64,000 nucleotides of DNA from Dolichospermum sp. DET69 (GCA_017355425.1 CP070233.1:4683501-4747500); one strand, 5' to 3'. Numbered from the stretch's first letter, positions 35,675 to 46,101 are shown. Notes: generated by a model not told the origin, from the sequence alone. Made by a program: numbers and translations.

Positions 35675-36211
35675 TCAATTTTCATTTTTACTCGTTTCCT
35701 CACTAATTTTTTGAGGAATAAGATAAATAATTCCTGAAAGAATTGTTAATATTACAGATATCCAAAAGGCAATTAAAACAGGAGTTTGCCAAATTGGTGA
35801 TAAGGGGGCAATTAATAGCGATATAGCAATGATTTGACTGACTGTTTTCAGTTTACCCCAAATATTCGCACCAGTAATAGTAGTTTGATTAACTCGCCAA
35901 CCAGCGATCGCTAATTCCCGTGCTAAAATTATAAACACTGCCCAAGCTGGGATTTTTCCTAATTCTACTAATACTAATAATGGTGCAAGTACCAATAATT
36001 TATCTACCAAAGGATCAAGAAACTTACCTAACTCACTAATTTGGTTAAGTTTTCTGGCTAAATATCCATCTAACCAATCAGTTAAAGCCGCAATTAAAAA
36101 TATAGTTAAACATATCCATTTTGCTTCATTGGTGGGATTGTATAAACCATAAAGTAAAAAAGGTATTCCCAGCAATCGAGAAAAAGTAATCCAGTTAGGT
36201 AAAGTCATCAT
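35675..36211 (-). CDS. pgsA: CDP-diacylglycerol-glycerol-3-phosphate phosphatidyltransferase
   Basis: Makes phosphatidylglycerophosphate, the precursor of phosphatidylglycerol, an essential thylakoid lipid. The CDP-alcohol phosphotransferase motif is complete: DWLDGYLARKLNQISELGKF followed by LDPLVDKLLV. The 178-residue protein has 4-5 hydrophobic segments. It starts at MMTLPNWITFSRL; either Met is possible. The neighbours do not form an obvious operon. Confidence 0.9.
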   Translation of the reverse strand: MMTLPNWITFSRLLGIPFLLYGLYNPTNEAKWICLTIFLIAALTDWLDGYLARKLNQISELGKFLDPLVDKLLVLAPLLVLVELGKIPAWAVFIILARELAIAGWRVNQTTITGANIWGKLKTVSQIIAISLLIAPLSPIWQTPVLIAFWISVILTILSGIIYLIPQKISEETSKNEN

Positions 36212-36384
36212 AATTTAAAATTACAAACCAAAAATAATTATATAGCGATATACAATTGAATGAGGGACAAAATTCGGATTAGAGACTAGAAACTGGGTAA
36301 TTTTCCTTCTTCCTTCTTCCTTCGTATCCTTCGTGGTTGAGTAGGGGCGTATTGCTATACGCCCCTACTGACTCCTAGTAGATT

Positions 36385-36464
36385 ACAGCACTTCCTGCTG
36401 TTATGAGGTACATCATAGCCCCCTCCTCGCTTGCGGGGAGGGGGTTGGGGGTGGGGTTCATGTA
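36385..36464. repeat. Dispersed GC-rich 75-bp repeat
   Basis: CAGCACTTCCTGCTGTTATG followed by GAGGTACATCATAGCCCCCT and GGGGAGGGGGTTGGGG. Close copies are at 7153-7228 and 62058-62121. It lies in the spacer between pgsA and the next gene. Confidence 0.75.
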
Positions 36465-36474
36465 ACTCACTCAA

Positions 36475-37074
36475 TCAAGAACCGCTGTATAAATCTTGCA
36501 TAATTCTTTCTGCAGAGATTCCCGTGAATATTGCCACTAATAACCAGGTAATAGCTAATCCTACAACTTCTGCTAAAAATAAATTAGTAATTCTGTACAA
36601 AAATAAGCCCACAGTTGAACCAATGGGTATAGCTATCATCCAACTTATAATATTGACAAATACCCATTTCCATGCCGAAGGAAATGATGGGGGAATAGCT
36701 AACCACCATTGTGATATACCAATTAATAAACCCCCAATACCACCAGCAATAATTCCTGCAAAAATTCTTGTAGGGAAAAAATCAGCAGTAGTCACAGTCC
36801 AACCTAAAACACCAACCCCAATTGCAGCAATTACAAGCCAAGAAAAAACAGTAGATAATACCCAACTTACAGGAGAAATAGTTTTTCTGAGGATATAACT
36901 TTGGGGTAATGAAATAGATAAACTACCTATTAAAGCTTCAATAATATCCATATCTGGTTTTTCACTAATTTCAATCATTAATAAACTAAATAAAAACCCT
37001 AGTAAAGTCGCAAAAACCCACTTGAATGTAAAATTTAGAGTTCTATATTTAGTTTTAACAGGTAATGATTGCAT
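36475..37074 (-). CDS. Integral membrane protein of unknown function, 199 aa
   Basis: Unrecognised. Seven or so hydrophobic segments alternate with short loops; glycine-rich helices such as IFAGIIAGGIGGLLIGISQW resemble small membrane proteins of cyanobacteria without known role. It begins exactly at the stop of the preceding glycosidase-like gene (one-base overlap), implying one operon and perhaps a shared cell-envelope role. Confidence 0.6.
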   Translation of the reverse strand: MQSLPVKTKYRTLNFTFKWVFATLLGFLFSLLMIEISEKPDMDIIEALIGSLSISLPQSYILRKTISPVSWVLSTVFSWLVIAAIGVGVLGWTVTTADFFPTRIFAGIIAGGIGGLLIGISQWWLAIPPSFPSAWKWVFVNIISWMIAIPIGSTVGLFLYRITNLFLAEVVGLAITWLLVAIFTGISAERIMQDLYSGS

Positions 37075-38315
37075 TATAACTTCTTGATTTTTAATGGTCT
37101 GAGAGCTTGAGTATCAAACATCTTCAAAAAAGCCCGACGACGCTGATAAGGTGATTCAGGAGTAATATAACCCCATAAACTTTCCCAATAGAAAAAAGAG
37201 AAACCAGAAAGTTTTTGATTACGAACTATTTGTATTTGTTCTTTAATTTTGTTAATATTTACAGGCTTTAATAAATTTCCTGTTGATATACCAATAGCTA
37301 CAGGAATTTTACTCGTAGCCAACTTAATTGTAGGTTTAGATATTTCCTTAATAAAAGAGGTTTTATCACTTCTATATACTTGTAAAATCAACTCATCAAT
37401 TAAATCTTGTTTTACCCAAGTTTCCCAATCTTGTAAATAGTATTTATAGGCAAAATATTGTGAATTTGGAGAAAGAGATATTTTTATATAGGGCTTAATT
37501 GCCTTAACAGATTTAGAAATACTTACCATAAATGCAGTAATTTTATTAGCCCTCCAGCGCATCCATTCTGGATCAAGAGGATTAGTCGGCGGTTTTTTTC
37601 CTTGATGTTCCTTTTGATAAAGTTTTACAGTAAAAGCATCATAACCAAACTGCACAGGCATTCCAAAATGATCATCAATTTGAATGCCATCTACATTATA
37701 ATTTTCAACAACTTCTAAAATTAAACCTCGAATAAAATTTTGGACTTGAGGATGTAGAGGATTTAACCAAGCTTGTTTATAAACCCCATTAATCATATCT
37801 TCTCGCAAATTTTCCGAGATAGATTCTACCCCCTTTTGTCCGATAGTTAACCAATTTGGGTGTAGTTTAGCTAAAGCTGAATCAGGAGGAGTCATGAACC
37901 CATATTCAAACCAGGGAATTATTGTCAAATTTTGACTTCTAGCTAATTTTATTAATTTGGCTAAAAAATCATTGTTCCCATGGATAAAATTCAGCAAAGG
38001 TTGACTATCTAAACCTGTGACTTTTTTCGCTAAAGGACTTTTATAAAAAGTGTACCCTCGATTCCAAACTACCGGATAAATAGTATTAAAATTGAGTGCC
38101 GCTAATTGACTTATAGCCCTTTCAATCCCCCAAGGCAGATAAAACACACCACTAGCAACATTAGTCAACCAAACACCGCGAATTTCTGTAGTTACAGGCA
38201 GAGAATTTGAATTTTGAGTATAACTAGGATTTGCAGAAATGGGAAACATTGTTAAACTGATGACAAATCCCAAACACAAAAAATACACAAAAAACCGCCG
38301 TAATACAGAATTCAT
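37074..38315 (-). CDS. GHL10/DUF187-type glycosyl hydrolase-like lipoprotein/secreted protein
   Basis: A 413-residue exported protein. An N-terminal hydrophobic signal (FVYFLCLGFVISLTMFPISA) ends near residue 28. The body is a TIM-barrel of the GHL10 (DUF187) type: EIRGVWLTNVASGV, NFNTIYPVVWNRGYTFY, WFEYGFMTP, DGIQIDDHFGMP and YWESLWGY. Such proteins are thought to act on peptidoglycan or polysaccharide; the catalytic residue is uncertain, with the Asp pair in IQIDD a candidate. It is followed with a one-base overlap by the membrane gene. Confidence 0.8.
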   Translation of the reverse strand: MNSVLRRFFVYFLCLGFVISLTMFPISANPSYTQNSNSLPVTTEIRGVWLTNVASGVFYLPWGIERAISQLAALNFNTIYPVVWNRGYTFYKSPLAKKVTGLDSQPLLNFIHGNNDFLAKLIKLARSQNLTIIPWFEYGFMTPPDSALAKLHPNWLTIGQKGVESISENLREDMINGVYKQAWLNPLHPQVQNFIRGLILEVVENYNVDGIQIDDHFGMPVQFGYDAFTVKLYQKEHQGKKPPTNPLDPEWMRWRANKITAFMVSISKSVKAIKPYIKISLSPNSQYFAYKYYLQDWETWVKQDLIDELILQVYRSDKTSFIKEISKPTIKLATSKIPVAIGISTGNLLKPVNINKIKEQIQIVRNQKLSGFSFFYWESLWGYITPESPYQRRRAFLKMFDTQALRPLKIKKL

Positions 38316-38616
38316 TAGTTAAATAAGTCTAGATTGCTAATATCTATATAACTACAAAATCCAATTTTATTGTGGGGATTAGATAAAGATATGGATATTT
38401 TTTGATAAAACAGTAAAAAAGGCACAATATGTGGTGTACCTATAAGAATTATAAATAGACATCTCCAAAAAATTAGAGACGTTCCATGAAACGTCTCGAA
38501 AAGGGTTATAAAAAATTTTAAAGCTTTTTGAAGATGGTAAAACTGCTTCTCCCCCTCCTGTGAGGCTATTTTTAGCCTTGGGAATTCTTGCGTGAGTAAT
38601 GCCATAGAACATTATT
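38316..38616. other. Spacer between glycosidase-like gene and response regulator
   Basis: A GAGACGTTCC-ATGA-AACGTCTC hairpin at ~38475-38497 belongs to the same repeat type as 31452-31475. No gene is seen. Confidence 0.5.
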
Positions 38617-38997
38617 TCATTGTAGCATCTCGATGATTTGTTCTACTAATGTAAAAGGTTCAAATGGTTTGCTAATTATCCCTTTAACTCCTAAGTTGCG
38701 ATATAGTTCTATATCTGAATTTTGGACTTTAGCAGTCATGAAAATTACTGGTATTGCTTGGGTCTTAGGTTCACTTTGCAATAAACCAAATAAAGTTATC
38801 CCATTCATTTCTGGCATCATTACATCTAAAAGGATGACATCTGGTTTTTGTGTTTGTGCTAAACTTAAACCTTTTTTCGCACTATTAGCTATCAACACTT
38901 GCGATGATCCAAATTCTTCCAGACAAGTGGAAATGAGAAATCCCACATCATCATTATCATCTATTACTAAAATACGTTTTTCTGGTTTTTCTGTCAT
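38617..38997 (-). CDS. Single-domain response regulator
   Basis: A CheY-like receiver of ~126 residues without an output domain. The phospho-acceptor Asp is in PDVILLDVMMPEMNG, the acidic pair in RILVIDDNDD, with conserved Thr in IFMTAK and Lys in IISKPFEPF. I start at ATG 38997, 11 bases after GGAG, rather than the upstream TTG. It lies ~90 bp downstream of the histidine kinase on the same strand, so they form a likely two-component pair; the target is unknown. Confidence 0.9.
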   Translation of the reverse strand: MTEKPEKRILVIDDNDDVGFLISTCLEEFGSSQVLIANSAKKGLSLAQTQKPDVILLDVMMPEMNGITLFGLLQSEPKTQAIPVIFMTAKVQNSDIELYRNLGVKGIISKPFEPFTLVEQIIEMLQ

Positions 38998-39084
38998 TTT
39001 CTTATTGAACTCCAAAATAAATTATGATTAATCAATTTAAAGGTTGTTTGAAAAGCTTAAATTTATCCTTCACTTTTATCTTTT

Positions 39085-40833
39085 TTACCTGTCATCTGTT
39101 ACCTGCTTAGGAATAGAAAAATAAAAAGTGCTACCTTGTCCTAAAACACTTTCTACCCAAATTTTGCCCTCATGCTGTTTAATAATAGTATCACAAATAG
39201 CTAAACCTAAACCTGTTCCTCCTTTTTCACGGGAGTCACTAGTATCTACTTGTTGAAACTTACCAAAAATTGTTTCTATTTTATCGCTAGGAATACCCCT
39301 CCCTTGATCTCGAATTTTAAATAAATGGCTATCTGGCGTTTCTTCCACAGTGATTTTGATGGTAGTGTGAGGGGGAGAAAATTTAAAGGCATTACTGATT
39401 AAGTTAACAAGAATTTGCAAAATTCTGTCTTCATCTATCCACAATTGCACAGAATTACCTAATATTTGTAAAGAAATATTCTCTTCTTTGACTAATGTTT
39501 GAATAGAGTCTACAGCCTGGTGTATTAATGTCATCGCATCGCAGGATTTTTTATTCAAGACAAATTTGTTAGTTTCTAGTCGTTCTAAATCAAGAATGTC
39601 ATTTAATAACCTTGTTAAACGTTCGGCATTACTAGCAGCAATATCTAATATTTTCTGCATTTTTTCTGGGTTATTTCTGATGCCACTAGTAGTTAGTAAT
39701 CCTAAAGAACTACGAATAGATGTTAATGGAGTTCGTAATTCATGACTAACTATGGAAATGAACTCACTTTTCATTTTTTCCATTAATCGATTATCTGTAA
39801 TATCTTCGAGAGTGCCGACATATCCCACAAATTCATTAAGATCAGAAAATATGGGAACAGCAATTAGCCGACAAATCCGAACAGTTTTATCTTCATGGAC
39901 AAAACGTATTTCTGTAGCGAGTTGCTGATGTGTTGATACTCCCTCATTCCACTGAGGTGAAAATACTTCTAAATCATCAAAGTGAATAAAATTGATCCAG
40001 CCTTCTCCTAATGATTGTTCTATGGTAAAACCACAAATTTTCTGACAGCTAGGATTGTTATAGATCATTCTTCCTTGGGTATCTGTTTGAAAAATACCTA
40101 CAGGTGCAAATTCATTGAGAGAACGAAATAAGTTTTCACTACGTCGCAAAGCAGTTTCAATTTTTTGACGTTCTTGTAGTTCTTGTTCTAATTGTTGGTA
40201 TAGTTCTGATTGTTGAATGGCAATGCCTACTTGTGTTGCTAATTTTTGCAGGAAATCAATTTCCCAAGGTTGCCACTGTCTTGATGTCGTACATTGATTG
40301 GCAATTAATAGCCCCCATAATTTTTGTCCCTGCATAATAGGAACTGACAATTTGGCTTTGATTTGAAATTTCGCTAGTAAATCACGATCACATTCAGCTA
40401 GATCGGCTGTATAAATATCTGCTATGGCTAGAAAGCCTCCTTGTATGTATCTCCCTCCATGATTTTCCATCAAGTAAGTATTTTCAATGCCGGCATTTAA
40501 CGCAGGAGTCCAAGCATCATCAACAGATTCCACCACTACATATCCACTGTAGTCTCTGTAGTCTGGCTGAAAACGATAAATAAATACTCGGTCTGCTTGC
40601 ATAAATTCCCGAACTTCATGTACAGCAGTGTTGAGGATTTGATCCAGATGCAAACTTTCACGAACACGTAAGGCGATCGCCATCACCAGTCTTTCCTGTT
40701 CTATTTGCCGTTGTAATGCTGCTTGATAATTTTCTAGGTCAACAGTTCGGTTTTTAACTTCTGCCAATAGTTCTTGATCACAGTTGCTTAAATCTATTGG
40801 TGTATTTACTTGTAAAAAATTGATTTTGTTCAT
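39085..40833 (-). CDS. GAF-PAS sensor histidine kinase
   Basis: A 582-residue soluble kinase: a short coiled-coil start, GAF domain (~60-205), PAS/PAC (~236-345), HisKA with the phospho-His364 in SIVSHELRTPLTS, and a C-terminal ATPase domain with N (LVNLISNAFKFSP), G1 (RDQGRGIP) and G2 (GGTGLGLAI) boxes. The GAF contains IYTADLAECDRDLLAKFQ, like the bilin-attachment segment of cyanobacteriochromes, where Cys148 would be the chromophore cysteine but the next residue is Asp, not the usual His. It may be a degenerate photoreceptor GAF. No transmembrane segment is present. The response regulator lies downstream. Confidence 0.9.
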   Translation of the reverse strand: MNKINFLQVNTPIDLSNCDQELLAEVKNRTVDLENYQAALQRQIEQERLVMAIALRVRESLHLDQILNTAVHEVREFMQADRVFIYRFQPDYRDYSGYVVVESVDDAWTPALNAGIENTYLMENHGGRYIQGGFLAIADIYTADLAECDRDLLAKFQIKAKLSVPIMQGQKLWGLLIANQCTTSRQWQPWEIDFLQKLATQVGIAIQQSELYQQLEQELQERQKIETALRRSENLFRSLNEFAPVGIFQTDTQGRMIYNNPSCQKICGFTIEQSLGEGWINFIHFDDLEVFSPQWNEGVSTHQQLATEIRFVHEDKTVRICRLIAVPIFSDLNEFVGYVGTLEDITDNRLMEKMKSEFISIVSHELRTPLTSIRSSLGLLTTSGIRNNPEKMQKILDIAASNAERLTRLLNDILDLERLETNKFVLNKKSCDAMTLIHQAVDSIQTLVKEENISLQILGNSVQLWIDEDRILQILVNLISNAFKFSPPHTTIKITVEETPDSHLFKIRDQGRGIPSDKIETIFGKFQQVDTSDSREKGGTGLGLAICDTIIKQHEGKIWVESVLGQGSTFYFSIPKQVTDDR

Positions 40834-41223
<390 letters not shown>

Positions 41224-42693
41224 TTAGAATCTTTCTACATCTGGGAATTTTTGAATAGATGCTTTTGCTGATTCTCCACAAGTGCGAGGTGTGGGGAAAA
41301 TCTTCCCAGGATTTGCTAAACCTTGGGGATTAAAAACCTGTCTTACCCATTGCATAGTTTCCAAATCAGATTCACTAAACATATCTGGCATATAGCATTT
41401 TTTATCAGCACCAATACCATGTTCACCGGAAATACTACCACCGACTTTTACACATAGCTTGAGAATTTCCCCTCCCAATTCTTCGACTTTTTCCAATTCT
41501 CCATGTACAGAATTATCAAATAAAATTAATGGGTGTAAATTACCATCTCCAGCATGAAAAACATTAGCAATGGGATAACCATATTTATGACTTAATCTTT
41601 CAATTTCCTGGAGAACATAAGGTAATTGAGTTCGAGGAATTACCCCATCTTGCACATAATAATCTGGGCTAATATGTCCCGCAGCCGCAAAAGCTGCTTT
41701 TCTACCTTTCCATAATTTTAATCTAGTTTCTGGGTCACTAGCACTAGTAACATTTCGCGCCCCATTCTTTTTACAAATTTCTATAACTCGCTGTTTATTG
41801 GCAGAAACTTCGACTTCTAAACCATCAATTTCTACTAACAAAATCGCCGTCGCATCACGGGGATAACAATTAGTAGCTACAACATCTTCTACAGCATTAA
41901 TACTAATATTATCCATCATCTCCATACCACCGGGAATAATTCCCGCGCTGATAATATCAGAAACAGTAGCAGCCGCAGCATCTACACTGGTGAAATCGGC
42001 TAATAGCACACAAATTGATTCGGCAGTTTTGAGAATTTTTAAAGTGATTTCTGTGGCAATTCCTAATGTTCCTTCCGAACCCACAAAGACACCTGTTAAA
42101 TCATAACCTGGGGTTTCGGGAATTTGTCCACCCACATCAACAATTGCACCATTAGGAAGCACAAGTTTTAAACCCAAAACATGATTAGTAGTGACACCAT
42201 ATTTTAAACAATGTACTCCCCCAGAATTTTCGGCAATATTCCCACCAATCGAACAAATAATTTGACTTGAAGGATCTGGGGCAAAATAAAACCCAGCCCC
42301 ACTAACAGCTTGAGTCACCCAACTATTAATTACTCCCGGTTGAACCACAGCCCGCTGATTTTCTAAATCAATGCTGAGGATTTGTCGCATTAAAGAAGTG
42401 ACAATTAAAACCGAATTTTCTGATGGTAAAGCCCCACCAGATAAACCTGTTCCTGAACCTCTAGCGATAAAAGGAACAGAGTATTGATTGCAAATTTTGA
42501 CAATTTCTGATACTTGTTCTGTGGTGCGGGGTAATACTGCAACGGGGGGACGTTGTTTATAGCTAGTTAAACCGTCACACTCATAAGTGAGAAGTTCTTC
42601 TTTGCGTTGAACTACGCCTTTTTCACCGAGAACAGCGACAAATTTTTTGATAATGGGTTTCCAGTTGATTTGTGTTTTATCTTGGGTAAGCAT
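41224..42693 (-). CDS. glcD: FAD-linked glycolate/D-lactate oxidase subunit GlcD
   Basis: A 489-residue FAD-dependent dehydrogenase of the VAO/GlcD family oxidising glycolate or a similar 2-hydroxy acid; in cyanobacteria GlcD takes part in photorespiratory glycolate metabolism. The FAD-binding region has FIARGSGTGLSGGALP and GGNIAENSGGVHCLKYG; the C-terminal lobe has HAGDGNLHPLI and SGEHGIGADKK. The partner subunits GlcE and GlcF are not adjacent. Selectivity for glycolate versus lactate cannot be told from sequence here. Confidence 0.85.
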   Translation of the reverse strand: MLTQDKTQINWKPIIKKFVAVLGEKGVVQRKEELLTYECDGLTSYKQRPPVAVLPRTTEQVSEIVKICNQYSVPFIARGSGTGLSGGALPSENSVLIVTSLMRQILSIDLENQRAVVQPGVINSWVTQAVSGAGFYFAPDPSSQIICSIGGNIAENSGGVHCLKYGVTTNHVLGLKLVLPNGAIVDVGGQIPETPGYDLTGVFVGSEGTLGIATEITLKILKTAESICVLLADFTSVDAAAATVSDIISAGIIPGGMEMMDNISINAVEDVVATNCYPRDATAILLVEIDGLEVEVSANKQRVIEICKKNGARNVTSASDPETRLKLWKGRKAAFAAAGHISPDYYVQDGVIPRTQLPYVLQEIERLSHKYGYPIANVFHAGDGNLHPLILFDNSVHGELEKVEELGGEILKLCVKVGGSISGEHGIGADKKCYMPDMFSESDLETMQWVRQVFNPQGLANPGKIFPTPRTCGESAKASIQKFPDVERF

Positions 42694-42854
42694 AGATTTT
42701 TGTTTATGATGTGTAGATGTTTATTTTTACTTTCATCCTAGTATAATTTTTTTTTCGCGCAATCTCTCTTAGAGGTTGTTTGAAAACTTTTTCGTGTGGT
42801 CTATGGATTCTGATAGTGTAGGGTGGTGTTGGTATTAGCTATATTATTTGTTTT

Positions 42855-44366
42855 ATGAATTTTCGTGATGAGTTTAAATTGTTACTCCGCGCTCGTTATC
42901 CGTTGATTTATATTCCTACTTATGAGGAGGAACGGGTAGAAGCGGCGATTCGGGAAGAGGCGATTAATCAAGGTAATTGTCCGGTGTATACTTGGGATTT
43001 TGTGGACGGTTATCAGGGAAGTCCTAATGATGTGGGATTTGGTAAACGTAACCCGTTACAGGCTTTGGAGTTTATAGAAAAGTTGAATGCTGCTGCACCT
43101 GCGGTGTTGATTTTGCGGGATTATCATCGGTTTTTGGATGATGTGGCTATTTCTCGGAAACTGCGTAATTTAGCCCGACTACTGAAGTCGCAACCGAAAA
43201 ATATTGTTTTATTATCGCCTCGTGTCGCTATTCCTGACGATTTAATGGAAGTGTTAACGGTAGTTGAGTTTCCTTTGCCCAATGCCTCGGAAATCAAAAC
43301 GGAAGTGGAACGGCTGTTACAAGCTACTGGGAATCCACCTGTGGGTAAGTTTTTGGATGATTTGGTGCGTTCCTGTCAAGGATTGTCTATGGAAAGAATT
43401 CGCCGGGTATTAGCGCGGGCGATCGCATCTCATGGACAATTAGAACCAGAAGATGTAGATTTAGTCTTGGCAGAAAAGCGCCAAACTATCCGCCAAACCC
43501 AAATCCTTGATTTTTACCCTGCTAATGAGGAAATTTCTGATATCGGTGGATTGGATAATTTGAAAGATTGGTTAATTCGGCGCGGTGGTTCATTTAGCGA
43601 CAAGGCGCGACAATATGGTTTACCTCATCCCCGTGGGTTAATGTTGGTGGGAATACAGGGAACTGGTAAATCTTTAACAGCAAAAGCGATCGCTCATCAT
43701 TGGCATTTACCTCTGTTACGCTTAGACGTAGGGCGGTTATTCGGCGGTTTGGTGGGTGAGTCAGAATCGCGGACAAGGCAAATGATTCAAGTAGCAGAAG
43801 CCCTTGCCCCTTGTATACTATGGATTGATGAAATTGATAAAGCTTTTTCTGGTTTGGGTAGCAAAGGTGACGCAGGAACGACTAGCCGGGTATTTGGGAC
43901 TTTTATCAATTGGTTAGCCGAAAAAACTTCCCCTGTGTTTGTCGTAGCTACCGCTAACGATATTCAGTCCCTACCACCGGAAATGTTAAGAAAAGGGCGA
44001 TTTGATGAAATTTTCTTTGTCGGTTTACCTAGCCAAGAAGAAAGAAAAGCAATTTTTAATGTGCATTTATCCCGATTACGTCCCCATAATTTGAACAGCT
44101 ATGACATTGAGCGATTAGCCTACGAAACCCCCGATTTTTCCGGTGCAGAAATTGAGCAAACTTTAATTGAAGCTATGCACATTGGTTTTAGTCAAAATCG
44201 TGATTTCACAACTGATGATATTTTAGAAGCTACGAGTCAAATTATCCCCTTAGCGCGAACTGCACTTGAGCAAATTCAAAAACTCCAAGAATGGGCTGCT
44301 TCTGGTAGAGCGCGTCTAGCTTCAAAATACAGTCCTTTGAACGAACGTATTCAACGTCAATTATAG
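42855..44366 (+). CDS. Ycf46-like AAA ATPase
   Basis: A 503-residue protein. The N-terminal ~220 residues form the Ycf46 accessory region (FRDEFKLLLRARYPLIYIPT); the C-terminal half is a single AAA domain with Walker A VGIQGTGKS near 265-273, Walker B ILWIDEIDKAF, sensor ATANDI and RKGRFDEIF. Cyanobacterial Ycf46 proteins (Slr0374-like) are linked to regulation of photosynthesis and CO2 use. It stands alone on the plus strand, with divergent glcD ~160 bp upstream. Confidence 0.85.
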   Translation: MNFRDEFKLLLRARYPLIYIPTYEEERVEAAIREEAINQGNCPVYTWDFVDGYQGSPNDVGFGKRNPLQALEFIEKLNAAAPAVLILRDYHRFLDDVAISRKLRNLARLLKSQPKNIVLLSPRVAIPDDLMEVLTVVEFPLPNASEIKTEVERLLQATGNPPVGKFLDDLVRSCQGLSMERIRRVLARAIASHGQLEPEDVDLVLAEKRQTIRQTQILDFYPANEEISDIGGLDNLKDWLIRRGGSFSDKARQYGLPHPRGLMLVGIQGTGKSLTAKAIAHHWHLPLLRLDVGRLFGGLVGESESRTRQMIQVAEALAPCILWIDEIDKAFSGLGSKGDAGTTSRVFGTFINWLAEKTSPVFVVATANDIQSLPPEMLRKGRFDEIFFVGLPSQEERKAIFNVHLSRLRPHNLNSYDIERLAYETPDFSGAEIEQTLIEAMHIGFSQNRDFTTDDILEATSQIIPLARTALEQIQKLQEWAASGRARLASKYSPLNERIQRQL

Positions 44367-44370
44367 TAGG

Positions 44371-44480
44371 AGTCACCGAGTCAGGAGTCACCGAGTCAGG
44401 AGGAAGAAAGAAGAAGAAAGAAGAAGAAAGAAGAAGAAATTAGAAGAAAAAACAAGAAAGAAGAAGAAATTAGAAAAAAG
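44371..44480. repeat. AGTCACCGAG and purine-rich AAGAAG repeats
   Basis: Two AGTCACCGAGTCAGG units followed by ~80 bp of GAAGAAAGAAGAAG. The first type also occurs at ~7071 and ~63905. It separates the Ycf46-like and SH3 genes. Confidence 0.7.
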
Positions 44481-44519
44481 AAATTTTATCCCTGCCCACT
44501 ATTCCCTATTCCCTTTTAT

Positions 44520-45005
44520 ATGTTTACGAACTTACTTAAATTTATACTCGGTTTTGCGTTAGCGATCGCAGTTTTATGTGGTACTGGCTTGACAGTTGCT
44601 CTCTATTTTGTCAACCGTACCGCCATAACTCCTCCTAAACCGATGTATGCTAACGATAATCCATCTAACCAAGCCAAAAAGCCCAAAGCTATTCCCAAAT
44701 CTCAACCGAAGACACAAAATACTCCTAACCCCACAACTAGCCCTACATCTACTCCCACTCCCACTCCCACAGAATCACCCAAATCATTACCACCAGATGC
44801 TTATGAAGGAACTGTTACTTGGTCTGGAGGGCTAAGTATGCGAGCAGAACCAGAGGCAAATTCTTCTAGTACAGGTGGAGTTGGCGCGAATAAAAAAGTG
44901 ATTATTTTAGAAGAAAGTGCCGATAAAAAATGGCAGAAAATTCGTATTGCTGATACCGATACAGAAGGTTGGGTAAAATCAGGTAATATTCAACGTTCCC
45001 AGTAA
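44520..45005 (+). CDS. Membrane-anchored bacterial SH3-domain protein
   Basis: A 161-residue protein with an N-terminal transmembrane anchor (FILGFALAIAVLCGTGLTVA), a proline/threonine-rich linker (TTSPTSTPTPTPTESP) and a C-terminal SH3b domain (GGLSMRAEPEANSSSTGGVG, GWVKSGNI). SH3b domains bind cell-wall components, so a periplasmic wall-associated role is likely. The Thr-Pro linker is low-complexity and could vary between strains. Confidence 0.8.
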   Translation: MFTNLLKFILGFALAIAVLCGTGLTVALYFVNRTAITPPKPMYANDNPSNQAKKPKAIPKSQPKTQNTPNPTTSPTSTPTPTPTESPKSLPPDAYEGTVTWSGGLSMRAEPEANSSSTGGVGANKKVIILEESADKKWQKIRIADTDTEGWVKSGNIQRSQ

Positions 45006-45039
45006 ATCTTTACAGGTTTTCTGTGTATTTCTCAGTCCA

Positions 45040-46101
45040 CTAACCACTAACAAAACCACGTTTAATTTGTTCGCGTTCAATGGCTTGAAATAAAGCCATA
45101 AAGTTACCTTCCCCAAAACCTTGAGCCAGAGAACGACGTTCAATAAATTCAAAGAAAAAAGTTGGTTTTGAGAAAATTGGTTGACTGAAAATTTGCAGTA
45201 ATAACTGCCCTGGATGAGCATCTTCATGCCAGTCTACCAGAATTTCTTGATCAGCGATCGCTTGTAACTCTTGAGGTGAGAGGGAAAATTTATAACGTTG
45301 TTGTAACTGGGAATAATAATTTTGGGGAATAGAAAGAAAGGATAAGCCAGCAGCCCGAAACCGAGAGATAGCATCCACAAGATTGGGTATTAATAAAGCA
45401 ATATGTTGAATTCCTGCTCCTCGATTCACATCTAGAAACTCCTGAATTTGCGAACTAGGTGAAGCTGGTTCATTAATTGGTAATTGGACATAGCCATGAG
45501 GAGAAATCATTACCTGACTGTGCAAACCAGAGCGATCAGTTTTAATATTAAAAGCTTGTTGAGGTTGAAAATCAAATATTTTTTGATACCAACTAACAGC
45601 CCTTTCTAACTCACCAACTCCTACATTTAAAACTAGATGATCAATAGCAGTAATAGAATCATGTGAAATATTTTCGACTTCTTTTATTTTTGCTTTATTT
45701 CTGGTAATTAATGTATGATTCAAACCACCCCAAGCCGCGATTTTAGCATACTGACAAAATCCAGCATCTTGAACAGGTTGGAGAATTGTTGCCCCATGGG
45801 TTATGGCCCTTGCTGTCAATGATTCTACATCATCAACAGCAAAAGCTATATCAACCACACCAGGAGGATGTTGACGTAAAAACTCAGCCACAGGGCTAGT
45901 AGGTAAAATAGGAGAAGAAAGTAAAAAGTAGACAGATCCACTTTTCACCACTTCTGTACAAGTATGTAAAGATTTTTGATGATCAGAAAGACTTGGAAAA
46001 ATGCCATCATTTACTGTTTGGAAACCAAGACAATATACAAACCAATCTCGCCACCTTTGGGCATCTTCGACATAGAAGTGAACGTGATCAATTTGCAGCA
46101 T
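45040..46101 (-). CDS. hppD: 4-Hydroxyphenylpyruvate dioxygenase
   Basis: A 353-residue Fe(II) dioxygenase with two VOC modules, converting 4-hydroxyphenylpyruvate to homogentisate for tocopherol/plastoquinone-type pathways. Iron ligands are seen as AIDHLVLNV (His), IQHIALLIP (His) and FFEFIERRS (Glu). The length is typical for HppD. It is convergent with the SH3 gene. Confidence 0.88.
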   Translation of the reverse strand: MLQIDHVHFYVEDAQRWRDWFVYCLGFQTVNDGIFPSLSDHQKSLHTCTEVVKSGSVYFLLSSPILPTSPVAEFLRQHPPGVVDIAFAVDDVESLTARAITHGATILQPVQDAGFCQYAKIAAWGGLNHTLITRNKAKIKEVENISHDSITAIDHLVLNVGVGELERAVSWYQKIFDFQPQQAFNIKTDRSGLHSQVMISPHGYVQLPINEPASPSSQIQEFLDVNRGAGIQHIALLIPNLVDAISRFRAAGLSFLSIPQNYYSQLQQRYKFSLSPQELQAIADQEILVDWHEDAHPGQLLLQIFSQPIFSKPTFFFEFIERRSLAQGFGEGNFMALFQAIEREQIKRGFVSG

